A stretch of DNA of 64,000 nt. Origin: Nonlabens tegetincola (GTDB lineage Bacteria; Bacteroidota; Bacteroidia; Flavobacteriales; Flavobacteriaceae). The stretch is taken from the NCBI RefSeq assembly GCF_002954355.1, contig NZ_MQVV01000010.1:310001-374000 (forward strand), given 5' to 3'. The translations under genes and the position numbers were made by a program. Below, one piece after another: positions 42,155 to 51,244 of this stretch. Position 1 is the first letter of the stretch. The number at the start of each line of letters is the position of its first letter. The notes under the pieces were generated by a model. The model worked only from the letters and a program-made list of their open reading frames with translations, was not told the DNA's origin and searched no databases.

Positions 42155-43201
42155 TTAATGTTTGTAATCTCGCCAATATTCATTCATGAAACGTTCCATT
42201 AATACATGAACTGGCTTTTTAAAAGCGTCTTTAATAGGTGACAGTCCTTCCATGTAATCTTCTAGTTCTATAATCCAAAAAGTCGCATGTATTTTACGAT
42301 GTGATAATTTGTGAATAATAGGTTGTTGATTGTATACGCTTTCGCGAAAGCGTAACTCGCCTATAAGATCTTTAAACTCTATAGAATCTTTAATTTCAGA
42401 CACCATCGCCGCTCCTGGAGTCTCAACAAGAGGAAATTCATAAAGACCTTTCCAAATTCCTGATTCATCACGTTGTTGCAACAAAGTTTTTTGGTCTGGA
42501 GAAATAATTACAAGGTAATTATGGAACAAATTTTTGACCTTGGTTTTTCTAGGCTTAACCGGTAACTCATCAATTAAACCCTTTTCGTGGGCAACGCAAT
42601 CATTTTTAAATACACACGAAGCGCAATTTGGATTTTTTGGAATGCATTGTAGGGCTCCAAACTCCATCATCGCTTGATTAAAGATGTCCGGCTGCTCTTT
42701 ATCCATAAGTTGTGCAGCAAGATGAGTAAACTCTTTTACGGCTGCTGGCGTATTTATAGGCGTATTGATATGAAAAATTCTGGAAAGCACTCGATACACG
42801 TTACCATCTACCACGGGAACAGCTTCCTTGTTAGAAAAGCTCGCAATGGCAGCAGCCGTATAAGTGCCTACACCTTTAAGTTTAAGCAAATCTTTGTATT
42901 GGGTAGGGAATTTACCTAGTTCTACTACTTGCTGTGCGGCTTTATGTAAATTACGTGCTCTAGAATAATATCCTAATCCTTGCCATAATTTAAGAACGTC
43001 GTCCAGCGGTGCAGCAGCAAGCATTTCAACTTTGGGGTAGGTTTCAACAAACTTGTTGTAGTAAGGAAGGCCTTGTGCTACACGAGTTTGTTGGAGAATT
43101 ACCTCACTCAACCATATGTAATAAGGATTAGTAGTATGACGCCAAGGTAGATCTCTTTTGTTAACTAAATACCAATCAATGAGTTGGCTCGAAAAGTTCA
43201 T
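42155..43201 (-). CDS. mutY: A/G-specific adenine glycosylase
   Basis: 348 residues. MutY removes adenine mispaired with 8-oxoguanine. Visible are the catalytic-Glu region EVILQQTRVAQGLPYY, the HhH hairpin LLKLKGVGTYTAAAIASF, the catalytic-Asp VPVVDGNVYRVLSR, the iron-sulfur cluster cysteines CIPKNPNCASCVFKNDC (C-X6-C-X2-C-X5-C), and a C-terminal NUDIX-like domain (about 220-345) that recognises 8-oxoG. A perfect palindrome copy encodes RFRES in that domain. All key residues appear intact. Confidence 0.95.
   Translation of the reverse strand: MNFSSQLIDWYLVNKRDLPWRHTTNPYYIWLSEVILQQTRVAQGLPYYNKFVETYPKVEMLAAAPLDDVLKLWQGLGYYSRARNLHKAAQQVVELGKFPTQYKDLLKLKGVGTYTAAAIASFSNKEAVPVVDGNVYRVLSRIFHINTPINTPAAVKEFTHLAAQLMDKEQPDIFNQAMMEFGALQCIPKNPNCASCVFKNDCVAHEKGLIDELPVKPRKTKVKNLFHNYLVIISPDQKTLLQQRDESGIWKGLYEFPLVETPGAAMVSEIKDSIEFKDLIGELRFRESVYNQQPIIHKLSHRKIHATFWIIELEDYMEGLSPIKDAFKKPVHVLMERFMNEYWRDYKH
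42337..42352. repeat. 16-bp palindrome, copy 11
   Basis: Perfect copy in mutY, read as RFRES in the C-terminal domain. Confidence 0.95.
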
Positions 43202-43282
43202 ATTTTCTTTATAATTATAGAGTGGAAAGATATATCTATTTAAAATTTAATTAATTAGAGATTTTAATTAGTTTAATTAGAG

Positions 43283-43290
43283 TATATTTG
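43283..43290 (+). promoter_or_regulatory. HU gene -7 box
   Basis: TATATTTG, a TAnnTTTG match, 45 bases before the ATG at 43336, leaving a leader of roughly 40 bases. Confidence 0.5.
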
Positions 43291-43335
43291 CGCCCTGTTT
43301 AATGTAACCCTAAATAATTAAAATAGAACTTAAAA

Positions 43336-43626
43336 ATGACTAAAGCAGATATCGTATCTAAGATTTCAGATAAGTTGGGAATGGAGAAGACTGATGTTCA
43401 GGCAACTGTTGAGTCTTTTATGGAAGAGGTGAAAGGATCTCTGGAAACTGGAGAAAACGTATATTTACGCGGTTTTGGTAGCTTTATCGTAAAAACGAGA
43501 GCTGAAAAAACTGGTCGTAATATTTCTAAAAATACTACTATAAAAATACCAGCTCACAATATACCAGCTTTTAAACCAGCTAAAGTATTTGTAGAAGGTG
43601 TAAAAACAAAAGTTAAAGTAAAATAA
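43336..43626 (+). CDS. HU-family DNA-binding protein
   Basis: 96 residues, slightly longer than the usual 90. HU dimers bend and compact DNA. MTKADIVSKISDKLGMEKTD, FMEEVKGSLETGENVYLRGF, GSFIVKTRAEKTGRNISKNT and IPAHNIPAFKPAKVFVEGVK follow the family pattern, including the DNA-intercalating beta-arm with a proline. It has a short Lys-rich C-terminal extension. The 30-residue basic protein follows 18 bases later with a shared terminator, so the two form an operon. HU and IHF-like forms cannot be told apart with certainty. Confidence 0.92.
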   Translation: MTKADIVSKISDKLGMEKTDVQATVESFMEEVKGSLETGENVYLRGFGSFIVKTRAEKTGRNISKNTTIKIPAHNIPAFKPAKVFVEGVKTKVKVK

Positions 43627-43644
43627 ACCAATAATATAAGAGAT

Positions 43645-43737
43645 ATGCCAAGCGGTAAGAAAAGAAAAAGACATAAGGTAGCTACGCACAAACGTAAAAA
43701 GCGTCGTCGCGCTAACCGTCACAAGAAGAAAAAGTAG
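43645..43737 (+). CDS. 30-residue Lys/Arg-rich protein in an operon with HU
   Basis: The open frame MPSGKKRKRHKVATHKRKKR then RRANRHKKKK is 30 residues, of which about two thirds are basic. It follows the HU gene by 18 bases, its stop codon sits inside the stem of a strong terminator, and the codons are used in an orderly protein-like way. It is probably highly expressed and nucleic-acid binding: a small ribosomal or nucleoid protein, similar in character to THX-type ribosomal peptides. I recall close counterparts in other flavobacteria but cannot verify that here. The function is inferred from composition and context only. Confidence 0.75.
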   Translation: MPSGKKRKRHKVATHKRKKRRRANRHKKKK

Positions 43738-43758
43738 TGTAGCACTACTTTTTCTTTT
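43729..43758 (+). terminator. Terminator overlapping the stop codon of the basic protein
   Basis: AAAAAGTAGTG pairs with CACTACTTTTT around a 3-base loop; a T-rich run follows. Confidence 0.85.
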
Positions 43759-43891
43759 TTACGTTCATTGAAATAGGGTTGCAGTTGACAACTCGTTTGA
43801 CTTTACAAGAAAAGTTCTTGTAATGTATTCTTTCATATCATCCTGTTGTAAAACATATCTATGGTTTTACAACTATTAAATAACAGGAAAC

Positions 43892-45430
43892 ATGGATAAA
43901 GAAATTATTATCCGTTCCGGTGCTACAAACGTGGATTACGCCTTGACCAAAAATGGTAGGCTTATTGAACTCCACAAAGATGAAGATGAAAACAAGTTTG
44001 CAGTAAGCGATGTTTTTATAGCAAAAGCACGTAAAGTACTGTCTGGTCTTAATGCCTCATTTGTTAATGTAGGTTATGAAAAAGATGGGTTTTTACACTA
44101 TCATGATCTAGGACCTAAATACCGTACACAGTTAAAGTTTACCAAGCAAATTTTAAGCGGACGAAGAAAAAATTTTAAACTCAAGGACATCAAGTTAGAA
44201 AAGGAACTAGATAAAAGTGGTTCTATTGACGATGTTGTTGAATCTGGCCAGCCTATACTTGTACAGGTAGTTAAAGAACCTATCTCTACAAAGGGCCCGC
44301 GATTGAGTGCAGAAATCTCACTGCCAGGTAGGTATGTTGTACTCGTTCCATTCTCTGATCGTATATCTATTTCCCAAAAAATAGAAGATAGAGAAGAAAA
44401 AAGCCGTCTTAAAAGACTTGTTAAAAGCATTAAACCTGAAGGTTTTGGCGTTATAGTACGCACGGTAGCCACAGGAAAATTAGTAGCAGACCTGGATCAG
44501 GATCTACAAAATTTAATGGAAAAATGGGACCGCATGTGTAGTAAATTGCACAAGGCTTCCTTTCCTACTAAAGTATTGACTGAACAAAGTCGTACTCACT
44601 CTCTTATGAGAGATGTGTTTAATGATACCTATACTTCAATCATTGTTGATGATAAAGAAGTGTGTGAAGAGATCAAAGAATATTTAAGTACAATAGCTCC
44701 ACACAAACAGTCTATTGTAAAATATCACAATCCACGACTACCGATTTTTGAAAAATACGGTATCGAGAGACAAATTAAAACGTCGTTTGGAAAAACGGTT
44801 TCCATGAGTAAAGGTGCCTATTTAGTCATAGAGCACACTGAAGCCATGCACGTTATAGACGTTAATTCTGGTAATAGATCTAATAAAGCTGATAGTCAGG
44901 AAGACACCGCGCTTGAAACAAACCTAATAGCCGCTACAGAAATCGCTAGACAATTAAGATTGCGCGATATGGGTGGTATCATAGTAGTTGATTTTATTGA
45001 TATGCGCGCTTCAGAAAACAGGAAAAAGCTGTATGAGCACCTGCGTGAAGAAATGTCGGATGACAGAGCAAAACATAAGATATTACCACCTAGTAAATTT
45101 GGTCTTATTCAAATCACAAGACAGCGTGTAAGACAAGAAGTTAAGATTAAAACTCGTGAAGAGAATCCTAACGGAAATGGTAATGAGATTCAAGCTCCTA
45201 TAGTAATTGTACAACAAATTACTGAAAAACTAGAGCGCTTGTTTAAAGAAGGGAATAAAAACATCACCTTAAATGCTCATCCATTTATTGCTGCCTTTTT
45301 AACTAAAGGAGTGCCGTCAATACGTTCAAAGTGGTTCGTAAAACACAAAAAATGGGTAAAAATTTTACCCAGAGATGCTTATACTTATTTAGAGTATAAG
45401 TTTAAAGACAAAGATGGAAAAGTCTTATAA
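43892..45430 (+). CDS. rng: Rne/Rng-family ribonuclease (RNase G/E)
   Basis: 512 residues, close to RNase G and without the long scaffold tail of RNase E. It cuts single-stranded AU-rich RNA and acts in rRNA maturation and mRNA decay. An S1-like RNA-binding region (about 35-125: ARKVLSGLNASFVNVGYEKD, LSAEISLPGRYVVLVPFS) is followed by the 5'-sensor/RNase H-like part, with the catalytic Mg ligands in HVIDVNSGNRS and GGIIVVDFIDM. The gene is preceded by 154 bases downstream of the HU-operon terminator. The zinc-link CPxCxGxG motif is not visible, as in some RNase G forms. Confidence 0.92.
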   Translation: MDKEIIIRSGATNVDYALTKNGRLIELHKDEDENKFAVSDVFIAKARKVLSGLNASFVNVGYEKDGFLHYHDLGPKYRTQLKFTKQILSGRRKNFKLKDIKLEKELDKSGSIDDVVESGQPILVQVVKEPISTKGPRLSAEISLPGRYVVLVPFSDRISISQKIEDREEKSRLKRLVKSIKPEGFGVIVRTVATGKLVADLDQDLQNLMEKWDRMCSKLHKASFPTKVLTEQSRTHSLMRDVFNDTYTSIIVDDKEVCEEIKEYLSTIAPHKQSIVKYHNPRLPIFEKYGIERQIKTSFGKTVSMSKGAYLVIEHTEAMHVIDVNSGNRSNKADSQEDTALETNLIAATEIARQLRLRDMGGIIVVDFIDMRASENRKKLYEHLREEMSDDRAKHKILPPSKFGLIQITRQRVRQEVKIKTREENPNGNGNEIQAPIVIVQQITEKLERLFKEGNKNITLNAHPFIAAFLTKGVPSIRSKWFVKHKKWVKILPRDAYTYLEYKFKDKDGKVL

Positions 45431-45434
45431 ATAT

Positions 45435-45469
45435 AATCCCGCTATTCAGTTGAGTAGCGGGATTTTTTT
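45435..45469. terminator. Terminator between RNase G/E and the peptidase gene
   Basis: AATCCCGCTA and its complement around a 10-base loop, then T7 on the plus strand; convergent genes on either side. Confidence 0.85.
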
Positions 45470-45486
45470 ATGCAATTTTTAAAGCA

Positions 45487-46569
45487 TTATTCCTTATACA
45501 TTCCAATAACTAGATCTCCTTTATCGTTCATACTAGCACGATACATACCAGCTGTATTAAACTCCATAGAAACATTACCATATTTATCAAGAGATACGAT
45601 TCCACCAGTTCCACCTAATGCAGTAAGCTTTTTCTGTATAACCTCTTCCGTAGCTTCTTCTAGTGTAAGTCCTTTGTACTCCATAAGTGCACTTATGTCA
45701 TAAGCAACTTGACCACGTATAAAGTATTCACCGTGACCAGTGCTAGAAATACCACAAGTGTTATTATTTGCATACGTACCACTACCTATAATAGGAGAAT
45801 CACCTATACGACCGTACTTCTTATTAGTCATACCACCTGTGCTTGTTCCGGCTGCGATATTTCCATTTTTATCTAATGCAACACAACCTACCGTTCCATA
45901 TTTAGAATCTTGTATAAAAGGATCTTGAAAATTCATAGCTGTTCCATTATCTCCTTCTTCTGCCTCTTTTTCAAGTATACGTTGTAGGGATTGATAACGT
46001 CTTTCTGTGTAAAAATATTTATTGTCCACAATCTCTATGTTTGGATTTTGTTGCGCTTTCGCGAAAGCGTCACTACCGCTGCCACTCAATAATACATGTT
46101 CACTATCGGTCATGACCAATCGGGCTAATGAGATCGGGTTTTTCACTGTACTCACTCCAGCAATAGCTCCAGCATTTAAGGTTTTACCATCCATGAAGCT
46201 AGCGTCTAAAGAGTTAACTCCTTCATGAGTAAAAACAGCTCCTTTTCCTGCATTAAATAAAGGAGAATCTTCCATAATTCTTATACTAGCTTCAACAGCA
46301 TCCATAGCGCTACCACCTTTGGCTAAAACGTCGTGTCCAGCTTTGATAGACTCGGTAAGCTTGTCGTTGTAAGCCTTTTCGAGTTCAGGAGTCATGTTTT
46401 CTTTTTTGATTGTTCCTGCACCACCGTGAATAACTATAGCGTATTCGCTTACTTGTTGATTGTTATTATCTGTGCTAATTGTAAGATCTTGATTAGGTGA
46501 GTTTTCTTCCTTTGGTTTACAGGAAGTAAATAGACAGAATACACAAATGAAAAGAGCAATAATTCTCAT
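45487..46569 (-). CDS. Isoaspartyl peptidase/L-asparaginase (Ntn-hydrolase), lipoprotein
   Basis: 360 residues. The lipoprotein signal MRIIALFICVFCLFTSCKP, Cys17, places it in the cell envelope. The mature protein matches plant-type asparaginases: AIVIHGGAGTIKKENMTPEL, the conserved GKGAVFTHEGVNSLDASFMD, the autoprocessing site with nucleophile Thr in SKYGTVGCVALDKNGNIAAG, and STGGMTNKKYGRIGDSPIIG. The enzyme self-cleaves to alpha and beta chains and removes iso-Asp dipeptides or Asn. A perfect palindrome copy encodes DAFAKA in the alpha chain. It is a single gene convergent with RNase G/E. Confidence 0.92.
   Translation of the reverse strand: MRIIALFICVFCLFTSCKPKEENSPNQDLTISTDNNNQQVSEYAIVIHGGAGTIKKENMTPELEKAYNDKLTESIKAGHDVLAKGGSAMDAVEASIRIMEDSPLFNAGKGAVFTHEGVNSLDASFMDGKTLNAGAIAGVSTVKNPISLARLVMTDSEHVLLSGSGSDAFAKAQQNPNIEIVDNKYFYTERRYQSLQRILEKEAEEGDNGTAMNFQDPFIQDSKYGTVGCVALDKNGNIAAGTSTGGMTNKKYGRIGDSPIIGSGTYANNNTCGISSTGHGEYFIRGQVAYDISALMEYKGLTLEEATEEVIQKKLTALGGTGGIVSLDKYGNVSMEFNTAGMYRASMNDKGDLVIGMYKE
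46054..46069. repeat. 16-bp palindrome, copy 12
   Basis: Perfect copy in the isoaspartyl peptidase gene, read as AFAKA. Confidence 0.95.
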
Positions 46570-46630
46570 ATATTAAAGTTTTGAGACTAAGATACTGCTT
46601 TTGCAGCATAACATTTTCTACCTTTAGCCC

Positions 46631-47191
46631 ATGAATTGGTTAGACATTTTCATTTGTATTGTATTATTAGTCGGTCTGTGGAAAGGCTACATGAACGGAC
46701 TTTTTATTGAAGTAGCCAGCCTAGTAGCTCTTATAGCTGCAATTTATGGTGCAATTTATTTCTCAAATTTTGCCGGTGACTGGTTGAGAGAACAGGTAAA
46801 CTGGGACGAGGCATACATTACCATAGCCAGTTTTATCATCACTTTTGTGGTCATCATTTTTGTGATTACCTATATAGGTAAATTGTTTACCAAAATTGTG
46901 AAAACAGCACAACTCTCCTTCATAAATAAACTCGCTGGGGCCGCATTTGGATTACTCAAAATGGCCTTTTTGATAAGCGTTGTATTAATGTTTATCAATT
47001 CTGCCAGTGGTGAGTTTGACATTATTAGTAACGAGGTAAAAGAAGAATCGATAGTCTATGAACCTATTGAACCTATGGCACCTTATTTACTTCCTAAGAT
47101 TCTAGAAGAAGCAGACCGTGTAGATCGTAATTTACGAGGCGATAGAATAGAGTCTCCTAGACCAGTCGATCAAGATTCATTGTCCCGATAA
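46631..47191 (+). CDS. CvpA family membrane protein
   Basis: 186 residues with four membrane helices (about 2-20, 26-46, 63-87 and 100-124). Conserved landmarks are the start MNWLDIFICIVLLVGLWKGY and GAAFGLLKMAFLISVVLMFI. A basic/acidic C-terminal tail is probably cytoplasmic. CvpA proteins affect envelope integrity and colicin V export in other species; the molecular function is not settled. The region between this gene and the divergent peptidase is only 61 bases. Confidence 0.88.
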   Translation: MNWLDIFICIVLLVGLWKGYMNGLFIEVASLVALIAAIYGAIYFSNFAGDWLREQVNWDEAYITIASFIITFVVIIFVITYIGKLFTKIVKTAQLSFINKLAGAAFGLLKMAFLISVVLMFINSASGEFDIISNEVKEESIVYEPIEPMAPYLLPKILEEADRVDRNLRGDRIESPRPVDQDSLSR

Positions 47192-47223
47192 TCTAAAACA
47201 CTTAATAACAACAGATTACATTT

Positions 47224-47240
47224 TTGGCACAGTTTTCGAA
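47224..47240 (+). promoter_or_regulatory. Weak sigma-54-like site
   Basis: TTGGCAC with the right spacing is followed by TCGAA where TTGCA/T is expected (two mismatches at -12), about 30 bases before the lipoprotein gene at 47273. Speculative. Confidence 0.22.
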
Positions 47241-47272
47241 AACGTTGTAGTAATAACTTTAATACAACGATT

Positions 47273-48160
47273 ATGAGAACAATTACTACTTTTTTAGGAG
47301 CTATGTTGTTATTTGTTTTAACAACTAGTTGTGATGCAGACATTCAATTAGGAGATGGAGTAGTAGCACCTACTCTAGAACAAGTTGTAGAAGGTAAACA
47401 ACTGTGGTACGTCGATTTAAATTATGTATACGATGATATTGATATACCATTTATTACACAGGCTTTTACCCTAAGTTTTGATTATGGAACCCTTATGGCC
47501 AATAATAACTTAGTTGGAGTGGGAAGTGCTGGCGCAGGTATGGGGATTTCTGTAGGATATTATGAAACATTTGAAAACACCTTGATTATACATCATGATA
47601 TAGATGGTACTTATGAATTTGATGTTAGAGTAAAAGATTTTGACAGAATTCATCTTATCGATCCAGCTAGTGGTTCCCTTATACGATTACAAGGGTATCA
47701 AATAGGAAATTTTGATTATGATGCTCTGTTTTATGACAATATTCATTATTTCTTACAAGAGTATAGAGCTTGGGAAAAAACATTTACTAGCAATGCAGGT
47801 GTTATAAATGAATTTGATAGAGAAAATTTCTTGAGTTTTTTTCCTAGTTACGATGGCGATACTTTTTTAAGTTCAAAAGACGCTCGCGGTACATCTATAC
47901 AGAATTTATTATGGGATTATGAAGGATCGTACCTGGTTGAAAATCAGAATAATGATCTGATTAATAAATATTTAACGCTCCATTATGAAAATATAGGCAA
48001 TGAAATGTTCGATCTTTACGTTATCAATGATAGAACGATAGAACTCTATCATATTTCCTCAGGAACGACATACCGTTTTACAGGAAAAGGATACATTCAG
48101 ATTAAAAATTCTTCCGGAAAATCTAGATTACTAGATGTAAAAAAGAAGAAGTCATTATAA
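47273..48160 (+). CDS. Lipoprotein of unknown function
   Basis: 295 residues with the lipoprotein signal MRTITTFLGAMLLFVLTTSC, Cys20. The mature protein is mostly beta strands with many Tyr/Phe/Asp residues (DIQLGDGVVAPTLEQVVEGK, the later GVGSAGAGMGISVGYYETF, then HYFLQEYRAWEKTF) and a basic tail. I recognise no domain with a known activity. Relatives in flavobacteria are often named nicotinate-nucleotide adenylyltransferase, but nothing in the sequence supports that activity. It stands alone with a terminator after it. Confidence 0.8.
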   Translation: MRTITTFLGAMLLFVLTTSCDADIQLGDGVVAPTLEQVVEGKQLWYVDLNYVYDDIDIPFITQAFTLSFDYGTLMANNNLVGVGSAGAGMGISVGYYETFENTLIIHHDIDGTYEFDVRVKDFDRIHLIDPASGSLIRLQGYQIGNFDYDALFYDNIHYFLQEYRAWEKTFTSNAGVINEFDRENFLSFFPSYDGDTFLSSKDARGTSIQNLLWDYEGSYLVENQNNDLINKYLTLHYENIGNEMFDLYVINDRTIELYHISSGTTYRFTGKGYIQIKNSSGKSRLLDVKKKKSL

Positions 48161-48177
48161 AGATTATTGGTTGGTTG

Positions 48178-48220
48178 GAAGCCGCCTGTTTAGCAATCCT
48201 TGCTTACGGGCGGTTTTTTT
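48178..48220 (+). terminator. Terminator after the 295-residue lipoprotein gene
   Basis: CCGCC..GT pairs with AC..GGGCGG, with an inner AGCA/TGCT stem, followed by T7. Confidence 0.75.
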
Positions 48221-48265
48221 ATGCAATAAATACTAATCTATTCCTAGCCAGTGTGGTATAATCCC

Positions 48266-48273
48266 TATTTTTG
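48266..48273 (+). promoter_or_regulatory. leuS -7 box
   Basis: TATTTTTG, a TAnnTTTG match, 23 bases before the ATG at 48297. Confidence 0.5.
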
Positions 48274-48296
48274 CGGCATAAAATTCACTCCATAGC

Positions 48297-51152
48297 ATGG
48301 TACATTACAAGCACATTGAGATTGAGAAAAAGTGGCAAGAATACTGGGCCCAAAACAAAACGTTTAAAGCCGTTAATCACAGTGACAAACCTAAATTCTA
48401 TGCACTAGATATGTTTCCGTATCCTAGTGGTGCTGGGCTTCACGTAGGTCACCCATTAGGTTACATCGCTAGTGATATCGTTTCACGATACAAACGTCAC
48501 ACTGGTTTCAATGTACTACATCCTATGGGTTATGATAGCTTTGGTCTTCCTGCCGAGCAGTATGCCATACAGACTGGGCAGCATCCTGCAATCACGACTC
48601 GTGATAATATTGCTAGATACCGTGAGCAAATGGACCGTATCGGGTTTAGCTTTGACTGGGATCGTGAGGTAAAAACCAGTAATCCAGATTATTATAAATG
48701 GACTCAGGAGATATTTATATTGCTTTTTGATAGCTGGTATGATAAAGATGTAGATAAGGCAAAACCTATTAGTGAATTAGAATCTCGCTTTCGCGAAAGC
48801 GGAACAACCACTATCAACGCTGCTACTGATGAGGATTTACAAGAATTCACAGCAGATGAGTGGAACAGCTATACCAAAGAAGAACAAGAGAAAATCTTGC
48901 TAGATTATCGCCTTACTTACCTGGCAGATACTGAGGTGAACTGGTGTCCGGCGCTAGGAACTGTACTGGCAAATGATGAGATAGTAAACGGAGTAAGCGA
49001 ACGTGGTGGACATCCAGTAGTGCGCAAGAAAATGCGCCAGTGGATGATGCGTATCAGTGCCTATGCAGAGCGTTTGTTAAACGACCTAGATGGATTAGAC
49101 TGGAGCGATAGTATTAAAGAAATACAGCGCAACTGGATTGGGAAATCTGTTGGTGCTATGGTTAGTTTTAAACTAGACGAGCATAAAATTGATGTTTTCA
49201 CAACGCGACCTGATACTATTTACGGTGTAACCTTTATGACGCTGGCTCCAGAACATGAGCTAGTGGATAGCATCACAACCGATGCTCAACGCGATGCCGT
49301 AGAAGCCTATAAAAAAGCCACCGCAGCACGATCAGAACGTGAACGTATGGCAGATGTAAAAACCATAAGTGGTGTATTTACTGGTGCTTATGCTACGCAT
49401 CCATTAAGCGGTGATAAAATACCTGTGTGGATAGGTGATTATGTGCTTGCTGGATATGGTACTGGTGCTGTTATGGCAGTACCGTGCGGTGATGAGCGTG
49501 ATCATGCCTTTGCTAATTATTTTGCCGGTCAAGAAGGAATGCCAGCGATTAAAAATATTTTTGAAGGTGTAGATATAAGTGAAGAAGCCTATACAGCCAA
49601 AGACAACACGCCTATTTGTAACAGTGATTTCCTTAATGGAATGAGCTATAAGCAAGCGATGGCTGCCGCTATTGAAAAATTAGAAGAAATAGGCGCTGGA
49701 AAAGGAAAAACAAATTATCGCTTGCGCGATGCAGTTTTCTCTAGACAGCGTTATTGGGGTGAACCATTCCCAGTGTATTATAAGAACGGGTTACCACAAA
49801 TGATAGACCGTAAGCATTTACCACTAGAATTGCCAGAAGTAGATGAATATCTACCTACAGAAGATGGTGCGCCGCCTTTGGGACGTGCGACTACTTGGAG
49901 TTGGTGTACAATGGAAAACAAAGTGGTATCCAATGATGACGATCGCGATTGCGTGTACCCATTAGAATTGAACACCATGCCTGGTTGGGCTGGTAGCTCG
50001 TGGTATATGTTTAGATACATGGATGCGAGTAATGAGAATGAAATGTTCTCAAAAGAAGCACAAGAATATTGGGAAAACGTAGACTTGTACATAGGTGGTA
50101 GCGAGCACGCAACAGGTCATTTGTTATATAGTAGATTTTGGGTGAAAGTGTTGCACGATCTTGGAAAAGTAACGGTCAACGAACCTTTTAAAAAGTTGAT
50201 TAATCAAGGGATGATACTGGGTGAGAGTGCTTTTGTTAAAGAACTTGAAGTTGAAGTAGAATCTGGAATTGAAAAAGTTTTTATCTCTCAAGGAGTAAAC
50301 TTTGATGGTAAAGTCAAATCAGGTCGTAAACTTCACACAGATGTTTCTTTTGTAAACAACTCTAACGAATTGGATGTTAAATCATTTCAAACTTGGAGAC
50401 AAGATGCGAGAGATAAAAAATTCATTCATAACGATGACGGTGTTTTCAAGGTCTCTCGTGAGGTTGAAAAAATGTCCAAGTCTAAGTTCAACGTAGTCAA
50501 CCCAGACGACATTTGTGAACAGTACGGTGCAGATACGCTGCGTTTGTACGAGATGTTCCTCGGGCCGCTGGAGCAAGCAAAACCATGGAATACCGCTGGT
50601 ATAACAGGAGTATATGGTTTCATTAAAAAGCTATGGAAACTATATCATAATGAAAACGGCTTCCATGTAAGTGATGAAAAAGCATCGCCAGAAAGCATGA
50701 AGACGCTTCATAAAACCATCAAAAAAGTTCGTGAGGATATCGAGAACTTCTCGTTTAATACGAGTGTGAGTAGTTTTATGATTGCCGTTAATGAGTTAAC
50801 TGCTCAAAAATGCGATAGCCGCGAAGTTTTAGAACCGCTTGCGATATTGGTTTCACCTTATGCGCCTCACATCGCAGAAGAGTTATGGTCACTACTAGGT
50901 CATGAGGAAAGTATAGCCTACGTTGATTTCCCGGTTTTTGAAGAAAAGTACTTAGTAGAGAGCAGCAAGAAGTATCCTATCTCGTTCAATGGTAAAATGA
51001 AATTTACTTTAGAATTACCGGTTGATGCCAGTAAAGACGAGCTAGAAAAACTAGTGCTGGAAAATGACAAGGTTAGACAGCAGTTAGAAGGGAAGACAAT
51101 TCGTAAAACGATTGTCGTACCTGGCAAGATTGTCAACTTTGTGGTAGGATAA
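48297..51152 (+). CDS. leuS: Leucyl-tRNA synthetase
   Basis: 951 residues, class I synthetase charging tRNA-Leu. YPSGAGLHVGHPLGY holds the HIGH-type motif, the CP1 editing domain occupies the region about 230-420 (TTRPDTIYGVTFMTLAPEHE, then AVMAVPCGDERDHAF), and KMSKSKFNVVNPDDI is the ATP-binding KMSKS loop. The C-terminal anticodon-binding domain is complete. A perfect palindrome copy encodes SRFRESG in an insertion near residue 165, a loop that varies among LeuRS proteins. Own promoter and no close operon partner. Confidence 0.96.
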   Translation: MVHYKHIEIEKKWQEYWAQNKTFKAVNHSDKPKFYALDMFPYPSGAGLHVGHPLGYIASDIVSRYKRHTGFNVLHPMGYDSFGLPAEQYAIQTGQHPAITTRDNIARYREQMDRIGFSFDWDREVKTSNPDYYKWTQEIFILLFDSWYDKDVDKAKPISELESRFRESGTTTINAATDEDLQEFTADEWNSYTKEEQEKILLDYRLTYLADTEVNWCPALGTVLANDEIVNGVSERGGHPVVRKKMRQWMMRISAYAERLLNDLDGLDWSDSIKEIQRNWIGKSVGAMVSFKLDEHKIDVFTTRPDTIYGVTFMTLAPEHELVDSITTDAQRDAVEAYKKATAARSERERMADVKTISGVFTGAYATHPLSGDKIPVWIGDYVLAGYGTGAVMAVPCGDERDHAFANYFAGQEGMPAIKNIFEGVDISEEAYTAKDNTPICNSDFLNGMSYKQAMAAAIEKLEEIGAGKGKTNYRLRDAVFSRQRYWGEPFPVYYKNGLPQMIDRKHLPLELPEVDEYLPTEDGAPPLGRATTWSWCTMENKVVSNDDDRDCVYPLELNTMPGWAGSSWYMFRYMDASNENEMFSKEAQEYWENVDLYIGGSEHATGHLLYSRFWVKVLHDLGKVTVNEPFKKLINQGMILGESAFVKELEVEVESGIEKVFISQGVNFDGKVKSGRKLHTDVSFVNNSNELDVKSFQTWRQDARDKKFIHNDDGVFKVSREVEKMSKSKFNVVNPDDICEQYGADTLRLYEMFLGPLEQAKPWNTAGITGVYGFIKKLWKLYHNENGFHVSDEKASPESMKTLHKTIKKVREDIENFSFNTSVSSFMIAVNELTAQKCDSREVLEPLAILVSPYAPHIAEELWSLLGHEESIAYVDFPVFEEKYLVESSKKYPISFNGKMKFTLELPVDASKDELEKLVLENDKVRQQLEGKTIRKTIVVPGKIVNFVVG
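48786..48801. repeat. 16-bp palindrome, copy 13
   Basis: Perfect copy in leuS, read as RFRES; followed by GAAC. Confidence 0.95.
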
Positions 51153-51244
51153 TTACATATATGAGCCGTAAATAGGTTTTAAAGTGTATCAGCTGGGCTG
51201 CTGAGAATTTTAAATGTACTTTTATAACTCATAAAACAACGTTT

